64,000 bases of DNA from Hyphomicrobiaceae bacterium (GCA_947472885.1 CANJBX010000005.1:1-64000), one strand, 5' to 3'; positions 20,874 through 31,565 are shown, counted from the first letter of the stretch. Notes: generated by a model from the sequence alone, not told the origin. Numbers and translations are program-made.

Positions 20874-21830
20874 TCAGACTTTAAGGCGCTGCCAGACCAG
20901 CATCGCTGCCGCCAGGTCTTCCAGCGCCGTACCGACCGACTTGAACAGCGTGATCTCGTCTGCCGATGTGCGGCCCCTGGCCGTACCTCGGGTGAGGCCA
21001 AAGAGGTCGCCCTGCACCTGATCGAGCCGCAGCGCACCCGTTTGCAACGGCTGCACGATGTCGCCGCCCTCTTTGGTCGCGCCGGCCATCGTATCGACGA
21101 ACACTCGCGCGCGGGAAACCGCCGCATCGTCCGACTCGCGCATGCCGGGCCGGAAGGCGCCAACGAGATCGAGGTGCACGCCGGGCCTGAGCCATGCACC
21201 GCGCACGAGCGGTTCATTCGACAGTGTCGCGCAGGATACGATATCGGCGTCGCGTACCGCCTGCTCGAGATCGTCCGTCACCGTGACACGCACGCCGGGC
21301 AGCGCGAGTTGCTTCGCCAGCGCATCCGCCCTGGCGCGCGTGCGATTCCACAAGGTCACGCGCGAGATCGGCCGCACGCAGCAATGCGCCCGCACGAGAT
21401 GCGGTGCCAGCGCGCCGGCACCCACCATGACGAGATGGGCTACATCCTCACGCGCGAGATATTTTGCCGCCAGCGCGGAAGCAGACGCCGTGCGCCACGC
21501 GGTCAGCGCCGTGCCGTCCATCACCGCCAGCGGTGCGCCGGTGTCGCCCTGCATCAGGACATAACTGCCGTAAACCGAAGGCCGCGAACTGGCGCGGTTA
21601 TCGGGAAACACCGACACGATCTTGCAGCCCAGATATCGCGGGCCACCGTGGGTCGCCCTGTCGGTCCAGGCCGGCATCAGCAGCAGCGTGGCATCGCGAC
21701 CCGCTTGCGGAATCGTGTGGTGATGGCGCAGCGGCACGGTAATGTCGGCGCGGAACGCTTCCGCCAGCGCGGCGATCAGCGTGTCGTAACTCAGTGCGGC
21801 GTCGATTTCCTCCGCACTGATGCTGCGCAT
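20874..21830 (-). CDS. Ornithine cyclodeaminase / mu-crystallin family protein
   Basis: DGTALTAWRTASASALAAKYLAREDVAHLVMVGAGALAPHLVRAH and SCATLSNEPLVRGAWLRPGVHLDLVGAF motifs. Confidence 0.88.
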   Translation of the reverse strand: MRSISAEEIDAALSYDTLIAALAEAFRADITVPLRHHHTIPQAGRDATLLLMPAWTDRATHGGPRYLGCKIVSVFPDNRASSRPSVYGSYVLMQGDTGAPLAVMDGTALTAWRTASASALAAKYLAREDVAHLVMVGAGALAPHLVRAHCCVRPISRVTLWNRTRARADALAKQLALPGVRVTVTDDLEQAVRDADIVSCATLSNEPLVRGAWLRPGVHLDLVGAFRPGMRESDDAAVSRARVFVDTMAGATKEGGDIVQPLQTGALRLDQVQGDLFGLTRGTARGRTSADEITLFKSVGTALEDLAAAMLVWQRLKV

Positions 21831-21838
21831 GGATGATT

Positions 21839-22204
21839 CTACGCTGCCGGAGGGTGCATCAGCCTGGGCTGTTCAACGCGCGACAATGCCGCTGCTTCCG
21901 CCATTTCAGCGCGCCGCCGAAGTTGCTCATTATCATTGCGCAGCTTGCGGGTCTCCGCGTCGAGCGTGCGTGCCGCCCGCCGCCAGTGGGATTGCTTCAG
22001 CCACGTCGCAATGCCGCCGAGGATCACGCCGACGATCACCAGCGCAAAGGAGAGCGCGAACAGCGGCGCCTGGAAATTCAGCGCCGTCGCGGAAATGCCG
22101 AAGGGATCGAGGGTAAAGGCGACCGTCTGCCGGTTCGCGACCGCGAAGGCAACAATCAGCAACGCAAGCGGAATGAGAATAATGGCGCGGAAGAGATTAC
22201 GCAT
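21839..22204 (-). CDS. LapA-domain small membrane protein
   Basis: Two hydrophobic segments, AVANRQTVAFTLDPF motif; adjacent to ihfB as in many proteobacteria. Confidence 0.75.
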   Translation of the reverse strand: MRNLFRAIILIPLALLIVAFAVANRQTVAFTLDPFGISATALNFQAPLFALSFALVIVGVILGGIATWLKQSHWRRAARTLDAETRKLRNDNEQLRRRAEMAEAAALSRVEQPRLMHPPAA

Positions 22205-22220
22205 GGATTGCCCATTCTTT

Positions 22221-22269
22221 TCCCGGACGCGCTTCGCGCGCGATGCGCGCTCGTCCGGAACACGAGAGC
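22221..22269. repeat. Intergenic palindromic repeat (CCCGGACGCGC...GTCCGGAACACGAGA type)
   Basis: TCCCGGACGCGCTTCGCGCGCGATGCGCGCTCGTCCGGAACACGAGAG; similar to 31566..31625 and 31721..31770. Confidence 0.65.
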
Positions 22270-22303
22270 TATATGCGGAGCAGCCAGAAAGCCACGCGGC
22301 GAC

Positions 22304-22594
22304 TTACGCTTCCGCCGTCGTGTTCAGCCGCTCGCGCATTTCCTTGCCGGTCTTGAAGAACGGCACATGCTTCTTGTCGACCGAAACATGCGCACCAGTG
22401 CGCGGGTTGCGGCCGGTGCGGGCCGGACGGTTCTTGACCGAGAAGGCGCCGAAGCCGCGCAACTCGACCCGATCGCCGCGCGCCAGCGCATCGACGATCT
22501 CGCCGAAGATGGCGTTGACGATATTTTCGACGTCACGCTGATAAAGGTGCGGATTCTGTGCCGCGACGCGCTGTACGAGTTCTGATTTAATCAT
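22304..22594 (-). CDS. ihfB: Integration host factor subunit beta
   Basis: [52 protein letters not shown]. Confidence 0.93.
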   Translation of the reverse strand: MIKSELVQRVAAQNPHLYQRDVENIVNAIFGEIVDALARGDRVELRGFGAFSVKNRPARTGRNPRTGAHVSVDKKHVPFFKTGKEMRERLNTTAEA

Positions 22595-22675
22595 CTGTCG
22601 TCGCCGTTTGCCTTGAGGCCCTGTTGTCTGCCGCGCGAACCTGCCCAAGCCGGAAATATGCGGCAGTGCACATAG

Positions 22676-23662
22676 TTAGTCACGGGACAGAGGGTGCCAA
22701 AGCGCCAACAGGCCGTCAAGGTTCAGTCGGTCGAGAGTTTGCAGCGCCCCGGCCCCGGCGAACCGCTGGGCCAGCGACTTCAGGCCCATGGAATCGAGCA
22801 AGGCCGCCATCCCGAGGTGCAGGAACGACAGGTCGCTGAAACGGTCCTTGAGCTGCCAATCGCGAACCGGGGTTTTTTCTTCGATGCCCTTGGTGGCAAG
22901 CCAGGCCACGGCGGTTTTCTCGTCACCGATCTCGTCGATCAGCCGCAGGTCCACGGACTGCCGGCCGGTGAACACGCGGCCGTCCGCCACGCGATCCAGT
23001 GCCGCGCCGTCGAGCTTGCGGCGGTCGCCGACCATGCCCTTGAACCAGTCGTAGCTGTCGCGCACCAGCGCCTCGATGGCGGCGCGCGCTTCCGGGCTCG
23101 TCGGCTCGAAGCTGTTGGGCGCGGCCTTGAGCGGCGAGGACTTGATCTCCTCGACCTTCACACCGACGGTTTTCATCAGCTCGGTGAAATTCGGGTACTG
23201 GAAGAGGACGCCGATGGAGCCGACCAGCGAGGTCTTCTGCGCGACGATGTGGTCGGCCGCGAGCGCAGCGATGTAGCCGCCCGATGCTGCAAGGCCATCG
23301 ACCACGATGACGGTCGGCTTCGCCTGCGCGACCTGACGCAGCGCATTGTGGAGTTGTTCGGAGCCTGCCGTGGTGCCGCCGGGGCTGTCGATATGAACGA
23401 TCACGCCCTTGGCCTGCGACTTCGCAAGCCGCTCCAGCGCCTCGACGCGGTCGGTGTTGCCCTGGATGATGCCGGAAATGGTGACGCGGGCGATAAAACC
23501 GCTCGTCGTCAGGCTGCTGACGTTGCTGCCGCCTCTACCGAGGAATGCGAAAGCCCCGCCGCCAACGGCGACCAGCGCGATCACAACGGCAAGGACGCGC
23601 CAGCGGGTGAGTTTGCGCCGCAGCCGGCGCTGGTCAACGATTGAGTCTGCGTCGAGCGGCAT
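22676..23662 (-). CDS. sppA: Signal peptide peptidase SppA
   Basis: N-terminal TM; IDSPGGTTAGSEQLHNALRQ and VVDGLAASGGYIAALAADHIVAQ motifs. Confidence 0.9.
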   Translation of the reverse strand: MPLDADSIVDQRRLRRKLTRWRVLAVVIALVAVGGGAFAFLGRGGSNVSSLTTSGFIARVTISGIIQGNTDRVEALERLAKSQAKGVIVHIDSPGGTTAGSEQLHNALRQVAQAKPTVIVVDGLAASGGYIAALAADHIVAQKTSLVGSIGVLFQYPNFTELMKTVGVKVEEIKSSPLKAAPNSFEPTSPEARAAIEALVRDSYDWFKGMVGDRRKLDGAALDRVADGRVFTGRQSVDLRLIDEIGDEKTAVAWLATKGIEEKTPVRDWQLKDRFSDLSFLHLGMAALLDSMGLKSLAQRFAGAGALQTLDRLNLDGLLALWHPLSRD

Positions 23663-23693
23663 AGATCAAGTTCTCCATTACGCCGAAACAAAC

Positions 23694-23719
23694 CCCGGAC
23701 GCGGCGAACCGCGTCCGGG
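23694..23719 (-). terminator. Hairpin terminator downstream of rpsA
   Basis: Perfect 11-bp stem CCCGGACGCGG / CCGCGTCCGGG with 4-nt loop, T-rich on the minus strand (GGTTTGTTT). Confidence 0.7.
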
Positions 23720-23737
23720 TATTGGATGGATAAAGGC

Positions 23738-25462
23738 TTACTCGTCGTCCTTCTCGGCGCGCTTGAGCGCGTGACCGAGAATGTCGCCCAAGGTAGCACC
23801 CGAGTCGGACGAGCCGTATTGAGCGATGGCGTCCTTCTCTTCGGCAACTTCGAGCGCGCGGATCGAGACCTGCACCTTCTGCGCCTTGCGGTCGAACAGG
23901 GTGACGCGGGCATCGACCTTCTGACCGACTGCGTAACGCTCGGGCCGCTGTTCTTCGCGGTCACGGGCGATTTCAGAACGCTTGATGAAGGCCATGAGTT
24001 CGGTGCCGACGATCTTCACATCGAGGCCGGTTTCCTTGACCTCGACGACTTCGCAGGTCACGACCGCGCCCTTCTTGAGATCGCCCGAAGCGCCGCCGGT
24101 ATCCGCGAAGGGATCGCCGGAAAGCTGCTTCACGCCGAGCGAAATACGCTCCTTCTCGACATCGACGTCGAGCACCACGGCCTTGACCATGTCGCCCTTC
24201 TTGTATTCCTCGATGACCTGTTCGCCCGGACGCTTCCAGTCGAGGTCGGAGAGGTGGACCATGCCGTCGATGTCGCCGTCGAGGCCGAGGAACAGGCCGA
24301 ATTCGGTCTTGTTCTTGACTTCGCCTTCGACATTGGTGCCCGGCGGATACTTCTCGACGAACACTTCCCACGGATTGCGCATGATCTGCTTGAGACCGAG
24401 CGAGATGCGGCGCTTGACCGGATCGACTTCCAGGATCTGGACTTCGATTTCCTGCGAGGTCGAGACGATCTTGCCGGGGTGAACGTTCTTCTTGGTCCAC
24501 GACATTTCCGAGACGTGGATCAGGCCTTCGATGCCCGGCTCCAGTTCGACGAACGCGCCGTAGTCGGTGATGTTGGTGACACGGCCCTTCATGCGCATGC
24601 CAAGCGGATACTTGGCTTCGATGCCCTGCCACGGATCGGCCTGAAGCTGCTTCATGCCGAGCGAGATACGGTGCGTCTCGTGGTTGATCTTGACGATCTT
24701 GACCTTCACCTGCTGGCCGATGTTGAGCACTTCGGTCGGGTGATTGACGCGGCGCCACGCGATGTCGGTGACGTGCAGCAGGCCGTCGATGCCGCCGAGG
24801 TCAACGAACGCACCGTAGTCGGTGATGTTCTTGACGACGCCGTCGATGACCTGACCCTCCTCGAGGTTCTGGACGAGTTCCTGACGCTGTTCGGCGCGGG
24901 TCTCTTCGAGAACGGTACGACGCGACACCACGATGTTGCCGCGGCGGCGATCCATCTTGAGGATCTGGAACGGCTGGTTGACGTTCATCAGCGGGGTGAC
25001 GTCGCGGATCGGACGAATATCGACCTGCGAGCGCGGCAGGAACGCCACGGCGCCGTCGAGATCGACCGTGAAGCCGCCCTTGACCTGATTGAAGATGACG
25101 CCCGTGACCTTCTCGTTGGCGGTGAACGCCTTTTCGAGCTTGCCCCAGCTCTCTTCGCGGCGCGCCTTGTCGCGCGAGAGTACGGCCTCGCCGAGCGCGT
25201 TTTCGATGCGCTCGAGATAAACTTCGACTTCGTCGCCGACCTTGAGTTCGTTCGGACGGCCCGGAGCTGCGAATTCGCGCAACGCAACGCGGCCTTCCAT
25301 CTTCAGACCGACGTCGATGATCGCCATGTCCTTCTCGATGGCAACGATGATCCCCTTGACCACCGAACCTTCGTTGAGGCCGTTCGGGCCGCCGAAGGTT
25401 TCATCGAGCATTGCGGCGAAATCGTCGCGCGAGTTCTGTGCAGTAGCGGTAGCAGTAGCCAT
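23738..25462 (-). CDS. rpsA: 30S ribosomal protein S1
   Basis: Repeated S1 domains; N-terminus MATATATAQNSRDDFAAMLDETFG; start at 25462. Confidence 0.96.
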   Translation of the reverse strand: MATATATAQNSRDDFAAMLDETFGGPNGLNEGSVVKGIIVAIEKDMAIIDVGLKMEGRVALREFAAPGRPNELKVGDEVEVYLERIENALGEAVLSRDKARREESWGKLEKAFTANEKVTGVIFNQVKGGFTVDLDGAVAFLPRSQVDIRPIRDVTPLMNVNQPFQILKMDRRRGNIVVSRRTVLEETRAEQRQELVQNLEEGQVIDGVVKNITDYGAFVDLGGIDGLLHVTDIAWRRVNHPTEVLNIGQQVKVKIVKINHETHRISLGMKQLQADPWQGIEAKYPLGMRMKGRVTNITDYGAFVELEPGIEGLIHVSEMSWTKKNVHPGKIVSTSQEIEVQILEVDPVKRRISLGLKQIMRNPWEVFVEKYPPGTNVEGEVKNKTEFGLFLGLDGDIDGMVHLSDLDWKRPGEQVIEEYKKGDMVKAVVLDVDVEKERISLGVKQLSGDPFADTGGASGDLKKGAVVTCEVVEVKETGLDVKIVGTELMAFIKRSEIARDREEQRPERYAVGQKVDARVTLFDRKAQKVQVSIRALEVAEEKDAIAQYGSSDSGATLGDILGHALKRAEKDDE

Positions 25463-25980
25463 GTAGTCTCCTGAAGCACCGGCGGTTGGTGTTGCGTTCC
25501 GAACGCGCGGGCTGAAAGCCCAGTGGGCTGTCAGCAACTGCCGATAAGCGGCAGGCCGGCGCAAAAGCCGAGCGATTGGAACGATGATTTTCCGGGGCGC
25601 GGCGGCGGGGCACAGGAGCGGGGCTTGGTCCTCCAACCGCGAGGGCTATACAAGCGCCTCGGCCCGCTCCGGCAGCCTCGACGATTTCGAGTAGCTCCGG
25701 ATCGCGCGGATATAGCCCTAGTGGGCCGTTCCGGCAAGCAAAAACCGCCGATTTAACGCCATTTGGCAGTCATTCAAGCGGAACCTGGTCCGGGCAATTT
25801 CCCTGTGAGGGAGCCCCGGACGATGCGGGTATCGCGAAAAGCCGGCTTATGACCAGGAACGGCCCCCCCTGAACGAGAGGGTATTGTTCATCGATGCATA
25901 AAACGCTTGCGGGCAACTGACATCACAAGATCATCGCTCTACGATCACGCCTGCCGAGGCATTTTACCAGGATTGCCCCC

Positions 25981-26883
25981 ATGCCCATCGTGTACCGGCC
26001 TGCCCGAGAGCAAGATCTGGCACCAGCCCAAGAGCTGGTGGTTCGCAGCGTTAACGACCTCACCGAACGGCATGGCTTTGGACCCATGGCATCGTTGCGT
26101 CCGACGCTGTTTCAGTCGTTTTCCCTGAAGGACGACCCCGACGGTCTGTGGGTGGCCGAGGATGCCGGTGAGATTCTCGGCTTTGCCTTCAGTTGGGTCT
26201 GTGGCGACCTGTGGTTCCTCGCGGAGCTGTTCGTGTCGCCCGATCATCAGGGCCGGGGCATTGGTCAGGAGTTACTGAAACGCACGTCGGATCATGCGCA
26301 GAAAAATGGCGCGATCCACAGGGCGCTGATCACCTTCACGTTCAATACCGTGTCGCAAGGTCTCTACATCCGGCACGGCATGTTTCCCCGGCTTCCACTT
26401 CATAATTTCAACGTCACGCGCGAGGTTTTGCTCAAGCGCTTGCCGGAAGCACAATTGCGCCATGCGCCGCTTGAGGACACCGCCTCACACTTGCAGAGCC
26501 TGGCCCACATCGACGCGCAAACCCTCGGAGTGTCACGCGCCAAGCATCACAGGCATCTGATCAATGAAAGCGGTTTGAACGGTGTCGCCTTTTACGCCGG
26601 GGACGATTGCGTCGGCTACGCCTACATTTCTCCGGGCGGTCATATCGGCCCGCTGGGCGTTACTCAGCCGGAGTTCATCGGCGCTGCATTCAAGACCGCA
26701 CTGCATCTGGCTGCACATAGCGGCAGCGCGAACATATCGGCGTTCATTCCCGGCACCAGCGACGCCACCCTTCGCATCGCCGTTGAACACGGGATGCGTA
26801 TTACGCTTCCGATGGTGCTGGTATCGACGCACGACTTTGGAAATTGGTCGCAGTATTTGCCCCGCAACCCGGGCTTCATGTAA
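25981..26883 (+). CDS. GNAT family N-acetyltransferase
   Basis: LFVSPDHQGRGIGQELLKRTSDHA acetyl-CoA binding motif; 300 aa with a possible second GNAT-like half. Confidence 0.82.
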   Translation: MPIVYRPAREQDLAPAQELVVRSVNDLTERHGFGPMASLRPTLFQSFSLKDDPDGLWVAEDAGEILGFAFSWVCGDLWFLAELFVSPDHQGRGIGQELLKRTSDHAQKNGAIHRALITFTFNTVSQGLYIRHGMFPRLPLHNFNVTREVLLKRLPEAQLRHAPLEDTASHLQSLAHIDAQTLGVSRAKHHRHLINESGLNGVAFYAGDDCVGYAYISPGGHIGPLGVTQPEFIGAAFKTALHLAAHSGSANISAFIPGTSDATLRIAVEHGMRITLPMVLVSTHDFGNWSQYLPRNPGFM

Positions 26884-26957
26884 TCGCGGCGTCTCCGCGC
26901 GTGGCGCTTATAGGTCCGGTTGAGGTCGGCAACGACCATTCCGTGGTAACGCGGCAA

Positions 26958-27593
26958 TCAGGGATTGCGGCCGGCGCGCGCACGCTCGACCAGCGCAATT
27001 GCCGCATGCATCGCACCATCGACATCGAGCGCCGTGGTATCGAGCACATGGGCGTCTGGCGCAGCCTTGAGCGGTGCAGCGGCACGGCTGGTGTCACGCG
27101 CGTCGCGCTTGAGGATATCGGCAAGGATGTCGGCCTGCATCACCGGAAGCCCCTGCGCCTTGAATTCAAGGTAGCGCCGGGTGGCGCGCACTTCCGGCGT
27201 CGCCACAACAAAGATTTTTACATCGGCGTCCGGGCAGATCACCGTGCCGATGTCGCGGCCATCGAGTACCGCGCCCGGTGGGCTTGCCGCGAAATCCTGC
27301 TGAAACTTCAGCAGCGCCGCGCGCACCTGCGGTATCGCGGAAACAATCGACGCCACTTCGCCGACGCGCGCGCTTTTGAGTTCAGGATTGCTGAAGCTGT
27401 CAATATCGAGCGATTTTGCGGCATGTTCCGCGCGCACAACGTCGGTCAATGGATGGCCGCCCTCAAGCATCGCCAGCGCCACCGCGCGATAGATCAGCCC
27501 GGTGTCGAGATGGCGCAGGCCGTAATGCGCGGCGAGCTTCTTGCCGAGCGTGCCTTTCCCTGACGCAGCGGGGCCATCGATGGCGATGATCAT
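26958..27593 (-). CDS. cmk: Cytidylate kinase
   Basis: [39 protein letters not shown]. Confidence 0.96.
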   Translation of the reverse strand: MIIAIDGPAASGKGTLGKKLAAHYGLRHLDTGLIYRAVALAMLEGGHPLTDVVRAEHAAKSLDIDSFSNPELKSARVGEVASIVSAIPQVRAALLKFQQDFAASPPGAVLDGRDIGTVICPDADVKIFVVATPEVRATRRYLEFKAQGLPVMQADILADILKRDARDTSRAAAPLKAAPDAHVLDTTALDVDGAMHAAIALVERARAGRNP

Positions 27594-28921
27594 TTAAAAC
27601 TCGCGCCCAGCCCTCGCATCATCGGCGCGAAGGTCGGGAAGCTGGTGGCGATGAAGCTCGTATCGTCCGCCGTCACCGGCTTGTCGGCCGCCAGGCCCAT
27701 CACCAGCGCCGACATGGCGAGGCGATGATCCATGTGGGTTGCGACAAGGCCGCCGCCGGGCGCGCGGCCTTTGCCATGCACGATCAGGTCGTCGCCGACG
27801 ACTTCGACTTCTACGCCGTTGACGCGCAGCATGTCGGCGGTCGCGGTGAGGCGATCGGATTCCTTGATGCGCAATTCCTTCAGGCCGCGCATGGTCGTGA
27901 CGCCTTCGGCAAAGGCCGCCGCCACCGCCAGGATCGGATATTCGTCGATCATCGCCGGGGCGCGTTCCGGCGGCACTTCGACACCGCGCAGCGTTGATGT
28001 GCGCACGCGCAGGTCCGCGGTATCCTCGCCGCCGTCGCTGTTCTGCGCCAGCGTTTCGATGGAAGCGCCCATCTCCTTCAACGTCTGCAACAGTCCCGCG
28101 CGCAGTGGGTTGGTCATCACGCCTTCAAAAATAATTTCCGAACCTGGCACCAGGAGCGCGCCGACCAGCGCGAATGCCGCAGAAGAAGGGTCCGCCGGCA
28201 CCTTGATGTCGGCCGGCACCAGTTCGGGCTGGCCCTGCAAGGTGATCCTGCGGCCGTGACCAACGACCTCGACGGAAATGTCAGCGCCGAAGTGGCGCAT
28301 CATCCGTTCGGTATGGTCGCGGGTGGCTTCCTTCTCGATCACCGTCGTTGCGCCCGGCGCGCCGAGGCCCGCGAGCAATGCGGCGGACTTGAGCTGGGCG
28401 GAGGCCGCGGGCGGTTCATAGACAATCGGGATCGGATCGCGCGCGCCGGCCAGCGTCAGCGGCAACCTGCCGCCATCGGCCATCATCACGGCCCGCGCGC
28501 CCATGCGCACCAGCGGATCGAGTACGCGCTGCATCGGCCGCTTGCGCAGCGAGGCATCGCCATCGAATGTCGCGGTGATCGGACAGCCCGCAACCGCACC
28601 GATCATCAGCCGGCAGCCGGTGCCGGAATTGCCGAAATCCAGGGTATCGCGCGGCTGGGCGAAACCGGAAACGCCAACCCCGTCCACATGCCAGACGCCC
28701 TCGCCGACCCGCTCGACCGTTGCACCGAGGAGGCGCAGGACTTTGGCGGTATTCAGCACGTCTTCACCCTCCAGCAGCCCGGAAATCCGGGTGCGGCCGA
28801 CCGCAAGCGCGGCCAAAATCAGGGCGCGGTGGGAAATGGACTTGTCGCCGGGGGCGCGGACACGGCCTTTGAGCGGCCCGCTACGGGCGGAGGTCATTGG
28901 AATCGCGGTTTCTGAATACAT
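27590..28921 (-). CDS. aroA: 3-phosphoshikimate 1-carboxyvinyltransferase (EPSP synthase)
   Basis: [55 protein letters not shown]; 4-bp overlap with cmk. Confidence 0.96.
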   Translation of the reverse strand: MYSETAIPMTSARSGPLKGRVRAPGDKSISHRALILAALAVGRTRISGLLEGEDVLNTAKVLRLLGATVERVGEGVWHVDGVGVSGFAQPRDTLDFGNSGTGCRLMIGAVAGCPITATFDGDASLRKRPMQRVLDPLVRMGARAVMMADGGRLPLTLAGARDPIPIVYEPPAASAQLKSAALLAGLGAPGATTVIEKEATRDHTERMMRHFGADISVEVVGHGRRITLQGQPELVPADIKVPADPSSAAFALVGALLVPGSEIIFEGVMTNPLRAGLLQTLKEMGASIETLAQNSDGGEDTADLRVRTSTLRGVEVPPERAPAMIDEYPILAVAAAFAEGVTTMRGLKELRIKESDRLTATADMLRVNGVEVEVVGDDLIVHGKGRAPGGGLVATHMDHRLAMSALVMGLAADKPVTADDTSFIATSFPTFAPMMRGLGASFK

Positions 28922-29078
28922 GGCGGGGTCGTCCTACCATGCGGCGGCTTTCCCCGTCACTTGACAGTTGTGCGCCCTCGGCAGTCCGTGGCCCACATTC
29001 ACCCGGCTATTGACAGCCGCCCCGCGACCCGCCAAGGGGAAGGCCCTTTTTTCAATCGCTCCGTGAGGATTGCGCTTC

Positions 29079-29507
29079 GTGGCAAAACCCGAGCTTGGTA
29101 CGAAACGTCTCTGCGCTGGCTGCGGCGTCAAATTCTACGATTTGAGCAAGACGCCGCCGGTGTGTCCGTCGTGCGGTACTGTGTTTGAAATCGTTATTCC
29201 GGTGTCGCGTGCGCGGCCTGATACGGCGGCGCGTGCTGCCGCTGCGGCTGCTGCCGCCCGTACGGCCGAGGCTGAGACCCCGGAACCGGCAGAGGCCGAA
29301 CTGATTTCGCTTGAGGACGCTGATGCCGAGGCAACCGGCAAGAAAAAGGTTGCTGGCGACGGTTCCGAGGCTGCTGACGGCGTGGATGGCGATGAAGCCA
29401 TCGACGACGAGGATGAGGACGAGACCTTCATCGAGCAGGAAGAAGACGAAGACACCGACGTTGCCGAAATCATCGGCGGTGATATTGAGAACGAAGAAGA
29501 AACCTAG
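29079..29507 (+). CDS. TIGR02300 family protein (zinc-ribbon-like N-terminus, acidic C-terminus); GTG start
   Basis: VAKPELGTKRLCAGCGVKFYDLSKTPPVCPSCGTVFEI followed by Ala/Glu/Asp-rich tail. Confidence 0.88.
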   Translation: MAKPELGTKRLCAGCGVKFYDLSKTPPVCPSCGTVFEIVIPVSRARPDTAARAAAAAAAARTAEAETPEPAEAELISLEDADAEATGKKKVAGDGSEAADGVDGDEAIDDEDEDETFIEQEEDEDTDVAEIIGGDIENEEET

Positions 29508-29558
29508 TTTCTGTAAGTTACGTTCGGACGCGGCAACCCACTACCGCGTCGGTTAAAT

Positions 29559-29634
29559 GGGGCCATAGCTCAGCTGGGAGAGCGCCTGCATGGCATGCAG
29601 GAGGTCAGCGGTTCGATCCCGCTTGGCTCCACCA
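29559..29634 (+). tRNA. tRNA-Ala (anticodon GGC)
   Basis: 76-nt cloverleaf GGGGCCATAGCTCAGC...GGTTCGATCCC...GCTTGGCTCCACCA; anticodon loop ATGGCAT; G3:U70 pair; encoded CCA. Confidence 0.96.
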
Positions 29635-29778
29635 ACCCTTCGCCTGCGGGCTACGGGCGTTCCTGAATTGAGGGATTTCAGTTTGCGTTGCACACGAGTG
29701 ACGCTTCAGCACCTTGACGCTGGCACCCTCCCCTCGCAAGAATCCCCGCCTTATTCGAAATAACGACCGGGACGACGA

Positions 29779-30561
29779 ATGACCGACAAGATCGCGCTCA
29801 AGAAACTGACCGACCATATCGTTTCGGCCATCGCAGCGGCGAGCAAGGTCGAGCGGCCGTTCTATCATCTCGAGTTCGGCAACATTTTTCCGGATGACGT
29901 TTACGCACAGATGCTCGATGCGATGCCGAAGTCGTCGGACTATCGCGCGCTGCCCGGCCGCAATGGCGGCAACCTGCGCGCCGACGGCACCTCGACCCGC
30001 GTCAAGATCGACCTGTTTCCCGAATATATCCGCCACCTGCGCGAGCCCAAGCGCACGACCTGGGACCTCGTCGGCTGCGCGCTGACATCGGCTGCGGTTC
30101 AGGATGCGTTCGTCGAGGCGCTGGCGCCCGGCCTTGAAAAGCGGTTCGGCAAGGATTTCCGCGACACCGGCATGTATCCGATCCCGGTGCTGACCCGCGA
30201 TATTCCGGGCTATCTCATCACGCCGCACACCGACACCCGCTGGAAGGGCATCACCGTGCAGCTCTACTGCCCGCGGGATGACAAGGCGACGCATATCGGC
30301 ACCATCTTTCATGGCCGCCTGCCCGACGGCTCGCTGCCGAAGGTGACGAAGATGAAGTTCGCGCCGAATTCCGGCTACGCTTTCGCTGTCGGCACCGACA
30401 CCTGGCATTCTGCCGACCCGGTCGACAATTCCGTCGAGACGCGCGACTCGATTCTGCTGACCTATTTTGTCGATGCCGGGCTGCTGCGCTTCCTGCGCAA
30501 CCGCGGCAAGCGCGTCGGCAACTTCGTGCTGAACGAAGCACGGCATATTACGCGGCAGTAG
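29779..30561 (+). CDS. 2OG-Fe(II) oxygenase-like protein
   Basis: PHTDTRWKG...(HxD) and distal TDTWHSADPV; 260 aa. Confidence 0.6.
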   Translation: MTDKIALKKLTDHIVSAIAAASKVERPFYHLEFGNIFPDDVYAQMLDAMPKSSDYRALPGRNGGNLRADGTSTRVKIDLFPEYIRHLREPKRTTWDLVGCALTSAAVQDAFVEALAPGLEKRFGKDFRDTGMYPIPVLTRDIPGYLITPHTDTRWKGITVQLYCPRDDKATHIGTIFHGRLPDGSLPKVTKMKFAPNSGYAFAVGTDTWHSADPVDNSVETRDSILLTYFVDAGLLRFLRNRGKRVGNFVLNEARHITRQ

Positions 30562-30650
30562 CAGCCGGTCGCCATTGCCGGCGCTACGGCCCTTGCACAT
30601 CCCTCTGTAATTCCTGGATAAATCCGGCCTGGGGCCGGTATTTCGGGATT

Positions 30651-30679
30651 CTTGAACCCTTAACCGATCACCCCCATAT
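30651..30679 (+). promoter_or_regulatory. RpoH (sigma32)-like promoter upstream of hsp20
   Basis: CTTGAA-N15-CCCCATAT. Confidence 0.6.
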
Positions 30680-30686
30680 TAATAGC

Positions 30687-30768
30687 AACCCAGCGCGGGA
30701 AGGCACGTTGCACCTTCGCCGGGTTCGGACGCCGCAAGGGTCCGACAAAGTCGCCGAAAAGGGCTTTG
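30687..30768 (+). promoter_or_regulatory. Structured hsp20 5'-leader, three consecutive candidate hairpins (possible RNA thermometer)
   Basis: AACCC...GGGTT with inner GAAGG/CCTTC; TCGGAC...GTCCGA; CAAAG...CTTTG enclosing AAAAGGG just upstream of ATG 30774. Confidence 0.45.
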
Positions 30769-30773
30769 CCACC

Positions 30774-31199
30774 ATGTCGCGCGTACCGTCGCTATCAAGT
30801 CCGTTCCTGCTCGGTTTCGATGAAATCGAGCGCGTCCTCGACCGGGTCTCAAAGGCCGCGGACGGCTATCCACCCTACAATATCGAGCGGGTGGGACGCG
30901 GAGAACGAAATCCCGAATGCCTGCGCATCACGCTGGCAGTCGCAGGATTCACCCGCGATCAACTCGACGTCACCGTCGAGGAAAACCAGCTCGTCATTCG
31001 TGGGCGGCAACAGGACGACAAGACCCGCCACTACCTGCATCGCGGCATCGCCGCGCGGCAGTTCCAGCGCACATTCGTGCTGGCGGAGGGAATGGAAGTC
31101 CTGGGAGCCGATTTGAAGAACGGCCTGCTGTCGATCGATCTCGAGCGTCCCGAACCGGAACGTCTCGCCAGATCGATTGCAATTACTGAAGAAGAATAG
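30774..31199 (+). CDS. Hsp20 / alpha-crystallin family small heat shock protein
   Basis: MSRVPSLSSPFLLGFDEIERVLDRVSKAADGYPPYNIER...; IbpA/HspA-like. Confidence 0.92.
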   Translation: MSRVPSLSSPFLLGFDEIERVLDRVSKAADGYPPYNIERVGRGERNPECLRITLAVAGFTRDQLDVTVEENQLVIRGRQQDDKTRHYLHRGIAARQFQRTFVLAEGMEVLGADLKNGLLSIDLERPEPERLARSIAITEEE

Positions 31200-31268
31200 G
31201 CGTGAAACAGAAACGAGCCTCAAGGCGTTCGATGCATAAGCAAATGGTCGAGTAAGGAGTTGAGGGCT

Positions 31269-31562
31269 ATGAAGAACGAAAACGTGTTCGAGAAATTCAT
31301 CCCGGACGAAGCCGTCGCCGCCGGCGATGTCGTCACCCCGGAAGCCCTGGCCCGCCTTGGCGGCGGCCGGCTTGCATACGTGACGCCGATCCGTTCGGAA
31401 GACGTGCAATCGATGTTCCCGCAGGCGCCGGATATTGCGCCGGGCATCGAATTGTTTGTGCTGCATGCTGCCGACGGCACGCCGATCATGCTGACCGACA
31501 GCCGCGAGGCCGCTGTTGCGAACGCATGGAGCAACGAGCTTGAAATGGCGAGCGTGCACTAA
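31269..31562 (+). CDS. DUF1150 family protein
   Basis: 97-aa protein with PEALARLGGGRLAYVTPIRSEDV; directly downstream of hsp20. Confidence 0.85.
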   Translation: MKNENVFEKFIPDEAVAAGDVVTPEALARLGGGRLAYVTPIRSEDVQSMFPQAPDIAPGIELFVLHAADGTPIMLTDSREAAVANAWSNELEMASVH

Positions 31563-31565
31563 CGC

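Noticed and set aside
23726-25474. 582-aa plus-strand ORF opposite rpsA
   Set aside because: Antisense shadow ORF caused by high GC and codon bias; the minus-strand frame encodes clear S1 domains.
29559-29634. tRNA-Ala as an integration site for a genomic island
   Set aside because: No integrase, no direct repeat of the tRNA 3' end found downstream; neighbours are ordinary genes.
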